A stretch of DNA of 64,000 bases from Butyrivibrio sp. YAB3001 (GCF_900112195.1 NZ_FOKR01000002.1:678833-742832); one strand, 5' to 3'; positions 42,845 through 52,535 are shown, counted from the first letter of the stretch. Notes: generated by a model from the sequence alone, not told the origin. Program-made: numbers and translations.

Positions 42845-44882
42845 TTTTATACACCACCTCTCTTACGACTGACTGAAGGAAGTCAAATACCTGTGCCCAT
42901 AAAACATACAAAATGAATGCAATCAGGCATACGATCAGGATTGTAAACACTGTAAGGAATATAATCTTTGCTGTTTCTCCCACTGTGTACTGGTTGATCT
43001 CACGTATTGAGATTACCAGCAGCACTGCTATCCACACGATCATGCAGAACCTTCCGAAGGTCACAAAGAACTGCTCATTGTAGGTAACAACATGTGAAAG
43101 CAGGATGATAAACGGCATAATGATCACAAAAGGTGAAAAGCTGTAAATAAATGAACAGTAGATATGCTTAAATCTTCCCTCGCCGTCATTTATGGTACAC
43201 ATAAGGTAATTACAGCCAACCACAAGTAAAAGAGCTATAATGATCATTCCTATATCTGAAACAACATCAAAACTTCCCTCTCTTACTGTCTTAAACAAAA
43301 ATCCACAAAAATACTTATTGATTATGTAAAGAACGATCACTGCCAAAAGAATAATGTTGCTGGAAAGAACTGATACTCTGTTTTCCCACTTGATTCCATA
43401 GCAGCCATCTATCGGATGTCTTATGAAATAAAACATATAGCCAAGTTCTTTGCTAAGTTTCTTTTCCTTAAAACGGCCAATTACTTTTCTGGGTCCATCA
43501 AGGATTTTCTTTTTCTCATCAAGTTTTTTTACCAAAAACTTAAGAATAAGCAGGCAGATGATGATGATAACTATTGCAGACAGATTTTTTCTAAGCCAGT
43601 TATTTCTTATCTCCCAGAATGCGTCGGAATAAGTATCCAGATCTTTGGAAAGCTTTGCATAGTGAAGCGCTCCATTATAATCCTCTTCCTTGTAAAGAGC
43701 TTTTCCCATTGCCTTGTTGGCATAGTCGAAGAGGTTATTCATCTCAAGCACTTCAAGGAGTGGTGTCTTACTTTCCTTGTATCTTCCCTTTGAGAAAAGA
43801 TATAAGGCATTGTGAAGATAGTTGGTAAACTCTGTAGGTTCGTAGATCTGAATCTGTGCCTTGTCTGAATCAAGGACATAAATCTTATCATCTGTTCCAA
43901 CCTGTATTGCTTCTGCCTTGGTAGAAAGACCTATGCGAAGCTGACCGTCATCTTTTCCTCCAAATACGAATAGCAGCTCGCCCTCGTTATTGTATTCGTA
44001 GATAAAACCTTGCTGTGAGACCACAAAGCAGTTATCATGATTACCTGTAGCAATGGCGGCAGGAACAGTATCATAATCGGAAGCCTTGAGCATATTTACG
44101 CCGGCTATATTAAGTCTTTTTACAGTGCCCTCTCCCTCACCTCTTGTTACTGTGTAGATGATTCCCTTATCATCGATTGCCATATTATCAGGAGTTGAAG
44201 GAATATTTGACCTCATCTTGGCTCTCTGGGCGTCAGTCAGAACTGCTCTCCAGATTATGTTGATAAGGCTTGAGTTGGTCATGTTGGTTCCGAAATATCC
44301 AAGGAACGTTCCGTCTTCCACAGGGCTTATCTCAACCACACCGTTTGTGTTGGACTCGCAGATCACATACATTGTGCCCGCTTCGTTTACAATTATCTTG
44401 AGTGGGAGAAAATCCTGTGTTTCCCCGTACATAGGAACATCAGGTCTTCCATATGTGTTTTGGAGCTTCCCATTTTCGTCAAATACAAATATGGATTTTG
44501 CATCTCTGTCAGCGACATAGGTCACATGCTCTTTTGTCACATAAATGCCTCTTGGCGCAACCAGAATTCCTTCGCCAAAGGTTCTTACAAGATTTCCCTC
44601 AAGGTCTGAAACCACTACTCTTGCATTACCGCTGTCAAGGATATACATTGTCCCGTCATCTAAAAGAGTAAAATCCGTGGGAGCATTTAATGTTTCATCA
44701 CCTATCTTGGTGATCGTCTCATATGGAAGATATGCAGTTTGTGTCTCACATGCAGCGCCATAGCCATCGACTGTGTAAGTCTTATAAGGGGCGTCTGCTT
44801 TAGCTGTAATTTCTGTTATTCCAATAGCGATAACTGCCGATGCAGCTATGGCAGCTATTACTTTAATAAGTTTCTTTTTCAC
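42834..44882 (-). CDS. NHL beta-propeller / TPR / Yip1-domain membrane protein
   Basis: The 682-residue protein has an export signal (about 1-28), an NHL-type six-bladed propeller (about 50-350; LNAPTDFTLLDDGTMYILDS, VAPRGIYVTKEHVTYVADRD), two TPR-like helical repeats (about 370-430; KGRYKESKTPLLEVLEMNNL), a membrane helix (about 433-453), then a Yip1-like domain with about five helices (about 490-682). FIRHPIDGCYGIKWENR is the Yip1-type entry motif I associate with these transporter-linked proteins. The propeller should face outward. The start is a GTG at 44882 after GAGGAAA. It lies between two permease pairs. The job is unknown; sensing or organising the transporters is possible. Confidence 0.82.
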   Translation of the reverse strand: MKKKLIKVIAAIAASAVIAIGITEITAKADAPYKTYTVDGYGAACETQTAYLPYETITKIGDETLNAPTDFTLLDDGTMYILDSGNARVVVSDLEGNLVRTFGEGILVAPRGIYVTKEHVTYVADRDAKSIFVFDENGKLQNTYGRPDVPMYGETQDFLPLKIIVNEAGTMYVICESNTNGVVEISPVEDGTFLGYFGTNMTNSSLINIIWRAVLTDAQRAKMRSNIPSTPDNMAIDDKGIIYTVTRGEGEGTVKRLNIAGVNMLKASDYDTVPAAIATGNHDNCFVVSQQGFIYEYNNEGELLFVFGGKDDGQLRIGLSTKAEAIQVGTDDKIYVLDSDKAQIQIYEPTEFTNYLHNALYLFSKGRYKESKTPLLEVLEMNNLFDYANKAMGKALYKEEDYNGALHYAKLSKDLDTYSDAFWEIRNNWLRKNLSAIVIIIICLLILKFLVKKLDEKKKILDGPRKVIGRFKEKKLSKELGYMFYFIRHPIDGCYGIKWENRVSVLSSNIILLAVIVLYIINKYFCGFLFKTVREGSFDVVSDIGMIIIALLLVVGCNYLMCTINDGEGRFKHIYCSFIYSFSPFVIIMPFIILLSHVVTYNEQFFVTFGRFCMIVWIAVLLVISIREINQYTVGETAKIIFLTVFTILIVCLIAFILYVLWAQVFDFLQSVVREVVYKIGS

Positions 44883-44895
44883 GAGTATTTCCTCT

Positions 44896-45774
44896 TTATT
44901 TGATTCCGGAATGTGCCATGGTGTTCATTACATTCTTTTGCAAAATACAGAACAATATCAGGTTTGGTAAAAACATAATAAGTGAAGCTGCTGCCGCCAC
45001 ACCTTGTCCTGCTACGGTATTCGTTGTAGATGTAGAAGTCAGCGTATTCATATAAAAGGCAAGGCTCTTTAATGAATCATCGTTTATGTAATAATTTGAA
45101 GTCTCAAGATTGGTCCATACCTGCTGGAAAACAAGTATTGCTGCTGTCGCGATCGCAGGTTTTATAAGCGGGATAATGACCTTAAGGTAAATCTGCCATT
45201 CTTTTGCTCCGTCCATATAAGCGGCTTCAATAAGAGAGTCCGGAACCTGATCCACAAACTGTTTTACCAGGAAAAGACCTACAGGAAGCGCTATAAGCGG
45301 CAAAATCTCCGCAAGATAGGTGTCGATCATTCCAAGCTTGTTTACGATAAGGTATCTCGGGATCATAACCGCGACCGATACAAACATAAGCGCTATCTGA
45401 TTTATCTGCATCATCACATTTCTTCCCTTGAACCTGAGCTTTGATAACGCATAGGCTGCCATGGTCGAAAATAAAAGCGAGCAAAAAACCACTACTGCAG
45501 TTATAAATAAGCTGTTAAATACATATTTGCTTATTGGTATTCCGGCGCTTCTTGAAGCCTTGGCAAGTTTTCTAAAATTATCCAGCGTCGGATGAGTTGT
45601 TATGAACTTGGGAGGAAAAGCGAATAGCTCCTCCATCGGCTTAAAAGCATGAAATATAATAAAAACGATCGGAAGTCCGCATAATAAAACCATCGGTAAT
45701 ATCAAAAGATATATCTTAATCTGGCTCTTTTCGAACTTGTCGGGATTTGTTCTGTGTCCTCTGTAAGCTGCCAT
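44896..45774 (-). CDS. carbohydrate ABC transporter permease (MalG/YtcP type)
   Basis: The 292-residue protein has six membrane helices and the EAA loop (EAAYMDGAKEWQIYLKVIIP), with the end QKNVMNTMAHSGIK typical of the YtcP/LplC branch that pairs with large solute-binding proteins. The ATG at 45774 follows AAGGAG and gives a sensible start; an in-frame ATG at 45837 would overlap the upstream permease and lacks a site. It starts 10 bp after the upstream permease gene. Confidence 0.94.
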   Translation of the reverse strand: MAAYRGHRTNPDKFEKSQIKIYLLILPMVLLCGLPIVFIIFHAFKPMEELFAFPPKFITTHPTLDNFRKLAKASRSAGIPISKYVFNSLFITAVVVFCSLLFSTMAAYALSKLRFKGRNVMMQINQIALMFVSVAVMIPRYLIVNKLGMIDTYLAEILPLIALPVGLFLVKQFVDQVPDSLIEAAYMDGAKEWQIYLKVIIPLIKPAIATAAILVFQQVWTNLETSNYYINDDSLKSLAFYMNTLTSTSTTNTVAGQGVAAAASLIMFLPNLILFCILQKNVMNTMAHSGIK

Positions 45775-45784
45775 GTCTTTCTCC

Positions 45785-46696
45785 TTAGTCGTTTTCTCCA
45801 AACAGTCTTGTGGATACTGATGAGAAAATCTGAACAATCAGTAGAAGTACAACTGATACCGCTGCCGCATATCCCATCTCATATCTGATAAAACCATAGT
45901 CCTCAATGTGGTTTACAATAAGCTGTCCCGCATATCCCGGTGTAGGATTTCCCGCAAGAAGCGTTGAGATCATACCGTTCTGGAAAGCTCCCACAATCTG
46001 CATTACCGCTGCAAAAAGCATCTGTGGCTTCATACTTGGAATGGTCACATAGATCATTTCCTGAAATCTGTTCTTCACACCGTCTATCGCAGCTGCTTCA
46101 TAAAGTGCTTCGTCAACATTTAAAAGTCCTGCAAGGATTGATAAGAAGCCGACACCCATGCTGCTCCACAAACCAATTATGATAATAATGGGAAGCAGGA
46201 AATTAACATTTGTAAGCCAGATGATCGGTTCATTTATCGCTCCTATATCCATGAGCCAGCTGTTAAGATATCCTGTCTGATCGCCGGTGAACATGATCTT
46301 CCACAGAACCGCCATAGCAACACCTGTTGTCATACTGGGCGAGTAAAGAATAAGTGCAAAAACAGTTCTTGGTCCTTTTGTCAGGTTTGATAATCCCCAT
46401 GCCAGAAGGAAAGCCAGCACATATCCTCCAACACCTACAATAAGCGCGTACTTCACAGTGTTTGGAAGTACATATTTCATGAACACATCATCGCCGGTGA
46501 TAAGATTTATATAGTTTAAAAAACCTACAAAGCCCGGCCACTGAATCGCATTAAAGTTGGTAAATGACAAAATAACAGCCATGATTACCGGCGCGAGAAT
46601 AAATATGATAAATAAGATTGCATACGGTGCAACGAACACATATCCGTTTCTGTTTGAATGCATTCGATTTCCGACTTTTGACTTACTAGGTGACAT
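45785..46696 (-). CDS. sugar ABC transporter permease (MalF/LplB type)
   Basis: The 303-residue protein has six membrane helices starting with [26 protein letters not shown] and an EAA loop ([21 protein letters not shown]). The ATG at 46696 has AAAGG nine bases upstream; a TTG at 46702 would add two residues. It begins 6 bp after the giant solute-binding protein gene and pairs with the 44896-45774 permease. Confidence 0.94.
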   Translation of the reverse strand: MSPSKSKVGNRMHSNRNGYVFVAPYAILFIIFILAPVIMAVILSFTNFNAIQWPGFVGFLNYINLITGDDVFMKYVLPNTVKYALIVGVGGYVLAFLLAWGLSNLTKGPRTVFALILYSPSMTTGVAMAVLWKIMFTGDQTGYLNSWLMDIGAINEPIIWLTNVNFLLPIIIIIGLWSSMGVGFLSILAGLLNVDEALYEAAAIDGVKNRFQEMIYVTIPSMKPQMLFAAVMQIVGAFQNGMISTLLAGNPTPGYAGQLIVNHIEDYGFIRYEMGYAAAVSVVLLLIVQIFSSVSTRLFGEND

Positions 46697-46702
46697 TATC
46701 AA

Positions 46703-49660
46703 TTACCTTTCCATTATTTCCCTTACCTTCGAAACTGAAGGTGTTACATATTCTTCCAAAACATTTCCGTCGCTGTCTATATAACCAAATTCTTCAAGTT
46801 TACACTGTGTCTCTCTCTTTACCGTCTTAACAGCCTCATCTATCCTGAATCTGACAGTATCACCGTTTACCACTATGTCATTAAAAGCGTTACTGGTCTC
46901 GCGCTCCATCATATAGCCGCCAAGAAGTCTTGGAGCTTCAAGCATATACTTAGCCTGCTCAATGATCACTTCCTTATCATCTGTCGGGTAAGGAAGCGCG
47001 CTGAAAGCTTCCAGATTAGCTGTTGGCCAGATATATTCATCTCCGTAGAGGATCTGAAGCCTTTGTCCGAATTCAGCCTGAACCTGCGCATCAGACCACC
47101 ATTCCATGAATTTCCAGGCTTTTTTTTCTCTCTCATCCGTTGAGTGGAACATTACTGTACTCTCAGCTCCGCCTGCTGTATATCTAAGTATTTCTCCGCT
47201 CTTTTCATCCCTGATTCCGGGTATCAGAGCAATATCCCAGGAGTTAGCTATTTCAGGCGCTGCATTGAGTATCAGGTTGTAGCTGTTAAAATCTGCTATT
47301 CCAAGTGGCAGATCTCCGTTTCTGAAATGCTGGTAAAAATTCGGTACATCCACAGGAAGGTTATAAAGAGTAAACAGCTCTGTAAGCTGTGTAAATCCCT
47401 CTACTGTTTCCTCCGAATCAAGCTCAATATCAAGCGCTGTATCTCCGTAGAGTTTGCCGCCATTCTGATATATAAGAGGTGTTGTTCCATGATAGTTTCT
47501 CATTGACATCATGGCTGCTGTGGGGTAATAAACATTAAGCCCTCTCATCTGCAGATCGGTCAGCATTCCGATAAGTTCATCCATAGTATCCGGCGCTGAA
47601 AGGCCCAGTTTTTCCAGAATATCCGTCCTGTAAAAGAGCACGTAGAAATTCATCGTCTCAGGAAGTGAATAAAGTCCATCTCCCACAACTGAAGGAACTA
47701 AAAGTCCATCACTGTATCTGCCAAATACTTCCTTATAGTTATCAAATTTAGTAAGATCAACCAGCGCTCCTCTAATTGCCAGGTCAAAGGGAATAGAATA
47801 GTTGATTCCTGTTGCTATATCAGGTGTATCCCCCGATGCATTTGAAAGAATAAGCTTCTGCGCATCCGTCATAAGGCAAAGATCAACATCAATGCCTGTC
47901 TGTGGCGTGAACTGCTCATCGATCATCTTCTGCATAATTTCAACGTACTGTCTTGGCCTGTTTACCCACACCTGCACATGCTCTTTATTTGTATTGCTGC
48001 TGGAATAGGACTGCCCGAAGAATGAATTAACAAATCTTGATATATTCATTCCTGCCGATGCAAATATCCCCATCTTCTTCGGAAGCTTTGCACCGCTCTG
48101 ATACAGATAAATCCTGTCTATTGCCAGATTATTATTTCCTATAAGATCAACAAAGTTTGCAATCTGTGTATTTATTGAATTGACGCTTGTTGAAAGTTCA
48201 TCAACTCGATATACCAGTTCATCAGGTTCTTTTGCCAGACTTTCAAGCTGATCCGCCGCCAGTAAAAGATATGAGAATGCAGCAACTTCGCTCCCTTTCT
48301 TAGCTCCGACAAACACAGTAGCTTCATCAGCAAGGTCCCGTAGCTCAACAATCCAGTTATTTAGTCTGTCTTCAAGATCAGGAATATAACGTGTCAGTTT
48401 AAGGTCTCTGTATTTATCCTTATTGGTTCCTGCTACCTTGGTTACTTCCAGTGAAAGATCTGAAATCCCGCTCATGATCTCATCCACTTTTTCAACTGCA
48501 AATCTTATTTTGTCCTGAACCAGTGTGATTGAAATTGTATGCTGTCCGGGCTCTAAGTAAACACTTAACAGATTGCCATCTTCATCTGTAAAACTCCTCG
48601 TCACAAAGTCTGTGGAAGCTGTTATGCTGTAGCCCTTAAAAGCTGTATTAGGTATTTCCCCATCAATTCTTATGTCAGCAAAAACAGGAAAATCATTTTT
48701 CTCAGATTGCCTGTAGTTCATCGCCAGGTTATAGGAGCCTGCCTGTTCCACATTGAAGCTGTAGGTCACTCTCTGACCTGCTGTATCAAAAGATTCTTCA
48801 TCGATGATATTGAGAACTTTTTCTTTTGCTGAAAGAGGTGTAAGAGAACTGTCATATTCAAAAGCTGCATGAATTGATGAATTGTTTCTCTCGTAAAAAT
48901 CCTCAGCTTCTATAGTAATAAGGTTATTTCCTTCAGTCTTCGCCGAAATCTGATACTCTGCAGGTTCTGTTGGTGAAACAAGCCGTAGATTACCAAGAAG
49001 AAGTGTTCCCTCTTTAACTGTTATCTCAAATTCATGTTCACCGCTTTCAAGCTCGAGCTTTAGCGGCTCTGAATATCTGTAGCTTGCATCGCCAAGATAT
49101 TTGTTTTCCCATCTGATAAGCTTATCCGGAAGAGCAACAATCTCATTTCCATATCTGTCAATGTCCGTGTCTCCTTCCTGAATCCAGGTAGTCTCGAAGC
49201 TGATGCTTCTTGCTTCATAAAACGGATATTCACCATCAACGGTAAGTGCCAGTTCAATGGGAAGAATTGATTTATCATAGGATAGATAATCAAAAGAAAG
49301 CCAGTAAAGACCGTCTGAAGGCACATTCACTGAAAGCTTGATTTTATCGCCATGCCCTATATCCGCCACAGGAAATCCATATCCGTGGTCATCAGCTGTC
49401 AAAAAATCTTTCCCTTCAGTTATCGCCTGTTCAAGAACTATATCAACATCGTCGCCTTTGTAATCGTCCTTTTTATAGCCGGCGCTCACATGGGAATAAT
49501 TGCTTGTAAGTCTCTCTGTACTTGTTATTTCAGATGAGGTTTTTTCCTGATCATCAGCCGCATAAGAAATGTTGTTTTCTCCAATTGTCCCGGCAGCAAT
49601 ACATATACCAAGACTTATTCCAAGTAATTTGCTTATATTCTTCATGTTACCTCTGGTCAT
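46703..49660 (-). CDS. giant solute-binding protein with two jelly-roll-like modules
   Basis: The 985-residue protein has a signal peptide (about 1-36, NNISYAAD) but no lipobox. Two beta-sandwich modules follow (about 80-230 and 246-395; the second begins with the CBM6/35-like ITIEAEDFYE). A helical linker comes next (about 400-510). The C-terminal domain (about 560-950) is a family 1 solute-binding fold (VQVWVNRPRQYVEIMQKMI, LPETMNFYVLFYRTDILEKLG, WKFMEWWSDAQVQAEF). It may hold polymer and transfer oligosaccharide to the permeases 6 bp downstream. The ATG at 49660 follows AGAGGTGA; the in-frame ATG at 49690 lacks a site. Being non-lipidated, it may be anchored by partners. Confidence 0.85.
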   Translation of the reverse strand: MTRGNMKNISKLLGISLGICIAAGTIGENNISYAADDQEKTSSEITSTERLTSNYSHVSAGYKKDDYKGDDVDIVLEQAITEGKDFLTADDHGYGFPVADIGHGDKIKLSVNVPSDGLYWLSFDYLSYDKSILPIELALTVDGEYPFYEARSISFETTWIQEGDTDIDRYGNEIVALPDKLIRWENKYLGDASYRYSEPLKLELESGEHEFEITVKEGTLLLGNLRLVSPTEPAEYQISAKTEGNNLITIEAEDFYERNNSSIHAAFEYDSSLTPLSAKEKVLNIIDEESFDTAGQRVTYSFNVEQAGSYNLAMNYRQSEKNDFPVFADIRIDGEIPNTAFKGYSITASTDFVTRSFTDEDGNLLSVYLEPGQHTISITLVQDKIRFAVEKVDEIMSGISDLSLEVTKVAGTNKDKYRDLKLTRYIPDLEDRLNNWIVELRDLADEATVFVGAKKGSEVAAFSYLLLAADQLESLAKEPDELVYRVDELSTSVNSINTQIANFVDLIGNNNLAIDRIYLYQSGAKLPKKMGIFASAGMNISRFVNSFFGQSYSSSNTNKEHVQVWVNRPRQYVEIMQKMIDEQFTPQTGIDVDLCLMTDAQKLILSNASGDTPDIATGINYSIPFDLAIRGALVDLTKFDNYKEVFGRYSDGLLVPSVVGDGLYSLPETMNFYVLFYRTDILEKLGLSAPDTMDELIGMLTDLQMRGLNVYYPTAAMMSMRNYHGTTPLIYQNGGKLYGDTALDIELDSEETVEGFTQLTELFTLYNLPVDVPNFYQHFRNGDLPLGIADFNSYNLILNAAPEIANSWDIALIPGIRDEKSGEILRYTAGGAESTVMFHSTDEREKKAWKFMEWWSDAQVQAEFGQRLQILYGDEYIWPTANLEAFSALPYPTDDKEVIIEQAKYMLEAPRLLGGYMMERETSNAFNDIVVNGDTVRFRIDEAVKTVKRETQCKLEEFGYIDSDGNVLEEYVTPSVSKVREIMER

Positions 49661-49754
49661 AGCTCTCACCTCTGAATTTATATGATGCATTGGACAAACG
49701 TAACTTTGTGTCCTGTCATCATTTATAGAAGATACTGTTTTTTTGTATGCCCTT

Positions 49755-49779
49755 TTTCTATGACAAGCTTTCTATGTCA
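49755..49779. promoter_or_regulatory. two 11-bp direct repeats in the leader of the arabinan gene set
   Basis: TTTCTATGACA (49755-49765) and TTTCTATGTCA (49769-49779) are spaced 14 bp start to start, 95-119 bp before the start codon. Direct repeats of this sort are used by AraC-type or response-regulator activators, though a 14-bp step is shorter than the common 21 bp. Confidence 0.35.
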
Positions 49780-49868
49780 AACATCAGGCTATTCCACTTT
49801 TCATAAAATTCTTTTCAGATATTATGTTGAATTAAAGATTTATTTTAATTTGTGCTTTAATATTTTAG

Positions 49869-49892
49869 TTTTATCAAAATTAAATGATAAAA
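49869..49892. promoter_or_regulatory. inverted repeat at the predicted transcription start of the arabinan gene set
   Basis: TTTTATCA and TGATAAAA form 8-bp arms around an 8-bp centre. The repeat overlaps the predicted start (near 49888), the place where a repressor would bind. AT-rich, so chance is possible. Confidence 0.3.
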
Positions 49893-49894
49893 AT

Positions 49895-49923
49895 AGAATA
49901 CTATATATTTTTCCAAACATCAA
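49895..49923 (-). promoter_or_regulatory. candidate promoter of the arabinan gene set
   Basis: Two overlapping matches exist on the minus strand. One is TTGATG (49918-49923) with TATTCT (49895-49900). The other is TTGTTG (49921-49926) with TAGTAT (49898-49903). Each has a 17-bp spacer. The rest of the 633-bp gap 49661-50293 is AT-rich and shows only the repeats listed and the GH35 terminator. Confidence 0.5.
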
Positions 49924-50221
49924 CAAATAGTTTCGCAATATTTGCCGTCATAATGTAAAATAATCAGTTTCAATTTTATGCATATTGCACATATAAAGCT
50001 TATTATTCATTACTCGTCTCCGCTTTAATTCGTAACAGTATATAATTATCTAAATCTATAAGCTTTTATATATTATTTTATACATATCTAAATTTTTATA
50101 TGTGAATTTAATATTTTATTCGAGCAAAGAGTTGTCTTTTATCCTTTTTTGCGCATCATTTTCATACAAAGTGAAAGTTTTTTTGTTTTCATAGAAATTC
50201 AGAGCAGCTTCTCATGAAATT

Positions 50222-50267
50222 AAAAAAAGAATTGCGGCAAATATGGTAAACATTTTTACCGCAATTC
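50222..50267 (-). terminator. Rho-independent terminator of the GH35 gene
   Basis: GAATTGCGG pairs with CCGCAATTC; an inner GGTAAA/TTTACC stem extends it, and the minus strand continues TTTTTTT. It is 27 bp past the GH35 stop codon and separates this gene from the arabinan set. Confidence 0.9.
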
Positions 50268-50293
50268 CTCTTTATAATTTAATGTCTACAATT

Positions 50294-52513
50294 TTAAATC
50301 TGAACCTTATACTGCACCGTTGCTTTCACGCCACTTATCGCGCAGGCTACTCCATCTTCCATTTCAGGCCACTGTTGGAGATACATTTTTTCTTTATCCT
50401 CTGAATAAAGCGGATATACAACTACTTCACCCTTAAATTCAGTGTCAACATATCTCTTAAGTCCTATCTCCCAGGTCTGCCCCGTATAGAAACTATCTGT
50501 TGCTATCTCGCCGTCAACAAAGAGCTTAGCTTTGTCACCGGCATAATCAACATGCATATAAACTTCATTGGCATCCTCAGGTATTTCCAAAGCGCTAATC
50601 TCAAACACTTTGCATTCTTTCTCAGTATCTGTATTGTCAACTGCCACCTCTTTAAAAGCGCATTTTACAGGATTTGCATATATCTTCTTACTCTCATAGG
50701 ATGTGAATATATCTTTTGACGAATAAGCAATTTCTCCATCAAATACAGCTTCCGAAATCTTTTCAAATCCCTCAGGCTCTTTACCAAGTGCAGGATAACT
50801 CATAAATGTAAGCTTATCATCGCTATCAGTTTCAAATAGAAGATTCACCCTTCCCTCTGCATCAGTAACTGCTTCAGCCTTAGAAATAATGAGATGCTCT
50901 TTTCCCAAAACATTGACTTTAGAGCTGTGAACTGCTTCTTTCCTGTTTATGACTATCACCTTATTGCCATCAAGATCGCCGTCAACATTAACATTTGCCG
51001 TTCTATCGTTATCAGTATAGAAAATATACGCATCATGATGCCTGTCATCTATATCATGAAGAATGCAAAGCGGAGTTGCATCAACAGTCACAAGCGCTTT
51101 TTCGCCTACCGGCATATTAAATGGATAAAAGAAAAAGTCTCCATCTTCAATATCCCTTGCAGGGAAACTTGAGAGCACTTCTTTCCCATCTTCTGCAAAT
51201 GCTGCCAAAACTACATTTCTATGGTCTTCCATCTTATATCTTCTCTGATAATTGTTTACAAAAAGATATCCTGAATTGAATTCTTTTCCTTCAGCCGTCT
51301 TTTTCTTTTTATATCGGACAGCAGTTCTTAAATCGTTAAAGTTATCAGGTTTTAAAGGATTTCCGGGCTGTGGAACATATGGCATATCACATAGATCTGA
51401 GCCAAAATCATGAACAAAGTTTGATATCATCCTTACTTCACGATATGTATCTTCCATCTGGCCAAACTCGCGAAGTGGCGCATTAAAGTCATATGAATAC
51501 TCAGGAAGATCATTAGGATAGCCTGTTTCTCTTGTTTCCTGAAGAGTTGTAAGCTTGCCCTTCGGATTTGTCCCTCCGTGATACATGTAATAACCCAAAA
51601 GGTTCGCTCCACTTCCCATCTTTACCATAGTCATCGCCGCAGTATCAAGACCACTGGCAATAGGTCTTCTGTGATGAGTTACCTGAAGTCCGCCGCCAAG
51701 TTCTGCTGTAAGGAAAGGAAATTTATCCATATCAAAAGTAATTCCAACTCCAAGCCCATGATCAGAGCCTATATTGTGGTCATTTCTTTCCCTGGTAAAG
51801 ATATAATTGCCGCTGGGCTCAATCTCAGTAAGTCTCTGATCCCATGGAGCCTCGCAGTAGCCACCCATGACAGGAAGCATTCCACCTGTAACCGCTCCGC
51901 CCCAGCCGGTCGCTGTATAGATAGGAGTGATAAAACCTATCTCCATAGCCATATCTTTGAGCGTACGCATATGTTCTTCACCCTTCGCACCGCCAAAACC
52001 ACCACAATGGCCATACTCGTTTTCAATCTGAATACCAATAACAGGACCATTATCTTCTATAAAAAAGCCCTTAGCCTGTTCATAGGTCTTTTCATAAAAA
52101 CGTCTTACATGCTCCAAATACTTAGGAGCATTAGATCTCACTTCATAGCCTTCATTTTGAGCATCTTTAAGGAGCCAGTCAGGGAATCCTCCATTTCGTG
52201 CTTCGCCATGAGCCCAGGGGCCGATTCTCAAAATGCTGTACATTCCGCATTGCTTTACAGTTTCAAGGAATTCTCTTAAATTCCTGTCTCCCGAAAAATC
52301 AAACTCTCCCTGAATTTCCTCATGATGAATCCAGATAACATAAAGAGAAACAATATCTATTCCGCCCGCCTTCATCTTTAGAAGCTCTTCTTCCCAGTTT
52401 TTCCTGGGATATCTGCTAAAATGCATTTCTCCCATCATGGGGAACCATCTTTTTCCATCAACCAAAAGGCTCACCGGATCATAACTAATAACTGAATCTT
52501 TTGTGATCTTCAT
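50294..52513 (-). CDS. GH35 beta-galactosidase
   Basis: The 739-residue protein has the GH35 barrel first: WFPMMGEMHFSRYPRKNWEEEL, the acid/base E166 in IQIENEYGH, and the likely nucleophile E271 in FLTAELGGG. Two beta-rich domains follow (about 400-739). There is no signal peptide, so it acts in the cytosol on imported galactosides. The ATG at 52513 follows AGAGGAAA; a longer in-frame start at 52561 lies inside the leader hairpin and is rejected. It follows the LacI gene by 188 bp and the transporter genes above that, an arrangement like the B. subtilis gan locus but with GH35 in place of GH42. Linkage specificity is unknown. Confidence 0.92.
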   Translation of the reverse strand: MKITKDSVISYDPVSLLVDGKRWFPMMGEMHFSRYPRKNWEEELLKMKAGGIDIVSLYVIWIHHEEIQGEFDFSGDRNLREFLETVKQCGMYSILRIGPWAHGEARNGGFPDWLLKDAQNEGYEVRSNAPKYLEHVRRFYEKTYEQAKGFFIEDNGPVIGIQIENEYGHCGGFGGAKGEEHMRTLKDMAMEIGFITPIYTATGWGGAVTGGMLPVMGGYCEAPWDQRLTEIEPSGNYIFTRERNDHNIGSDHGLGVGITFDMDKFPFLTAELGGGLQVTHHRRPIASGLDTAAMTMVKMGSGANLLGYYMYHGGTNPKGKLTTLQETRETGYPNDLPEYSYDFNAPLREFGQMEDTYREVRMISNFVHDFGSDLCDMPYVPQPGNPLKPDNFNDLRTAVRYKKKKTAEGKEFNSGYLFVNNYQRRYKMEDHRNVVLAAFAEDGKEVLSSFPARDIEDGDFFFYPFNMPVGEKALVTVDATPLCILHDIDDRHHDAYIFYTDNDRTANVNVDGDLDGNKVIVINRKEAVHSSKVNVLGKEHLIISKAEAVTDAEGRVNLLFETDSDDKLTFMSYPALGKEPEGFEKISEAVFDGEIAYSSKDIFTSYESKKIYANPVKCAFKEVAVDNTDTEKECKVFEISALEIPEDANEVYMHVDYAGDKAKLFVDGEIATDSFYTGQTWEIGLKRYVDTEFKGEVVVYPLYSEDKEKMYLQQWPEMEDGVACAISGVKATVQYKVQI

Positions 52514-52535
52514 CAAACATTTCCTCTCAATAATT

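Noticed and set aside
49948..50010. 20-codon open frame (MNNKLYMCNMHK...) with GGAG upstream, in the leader region of the arabinan gene set
   Set aside because: No recognisable product, very AT-rich, and it lies upstream of the best promoter match; probably chance.
51578..52279. 233-codon plus-strand frame inside the GH35 gene
   Set aside because: Antisense shadow of a clear GH35 coding sequence; no domain, no ribosome site.
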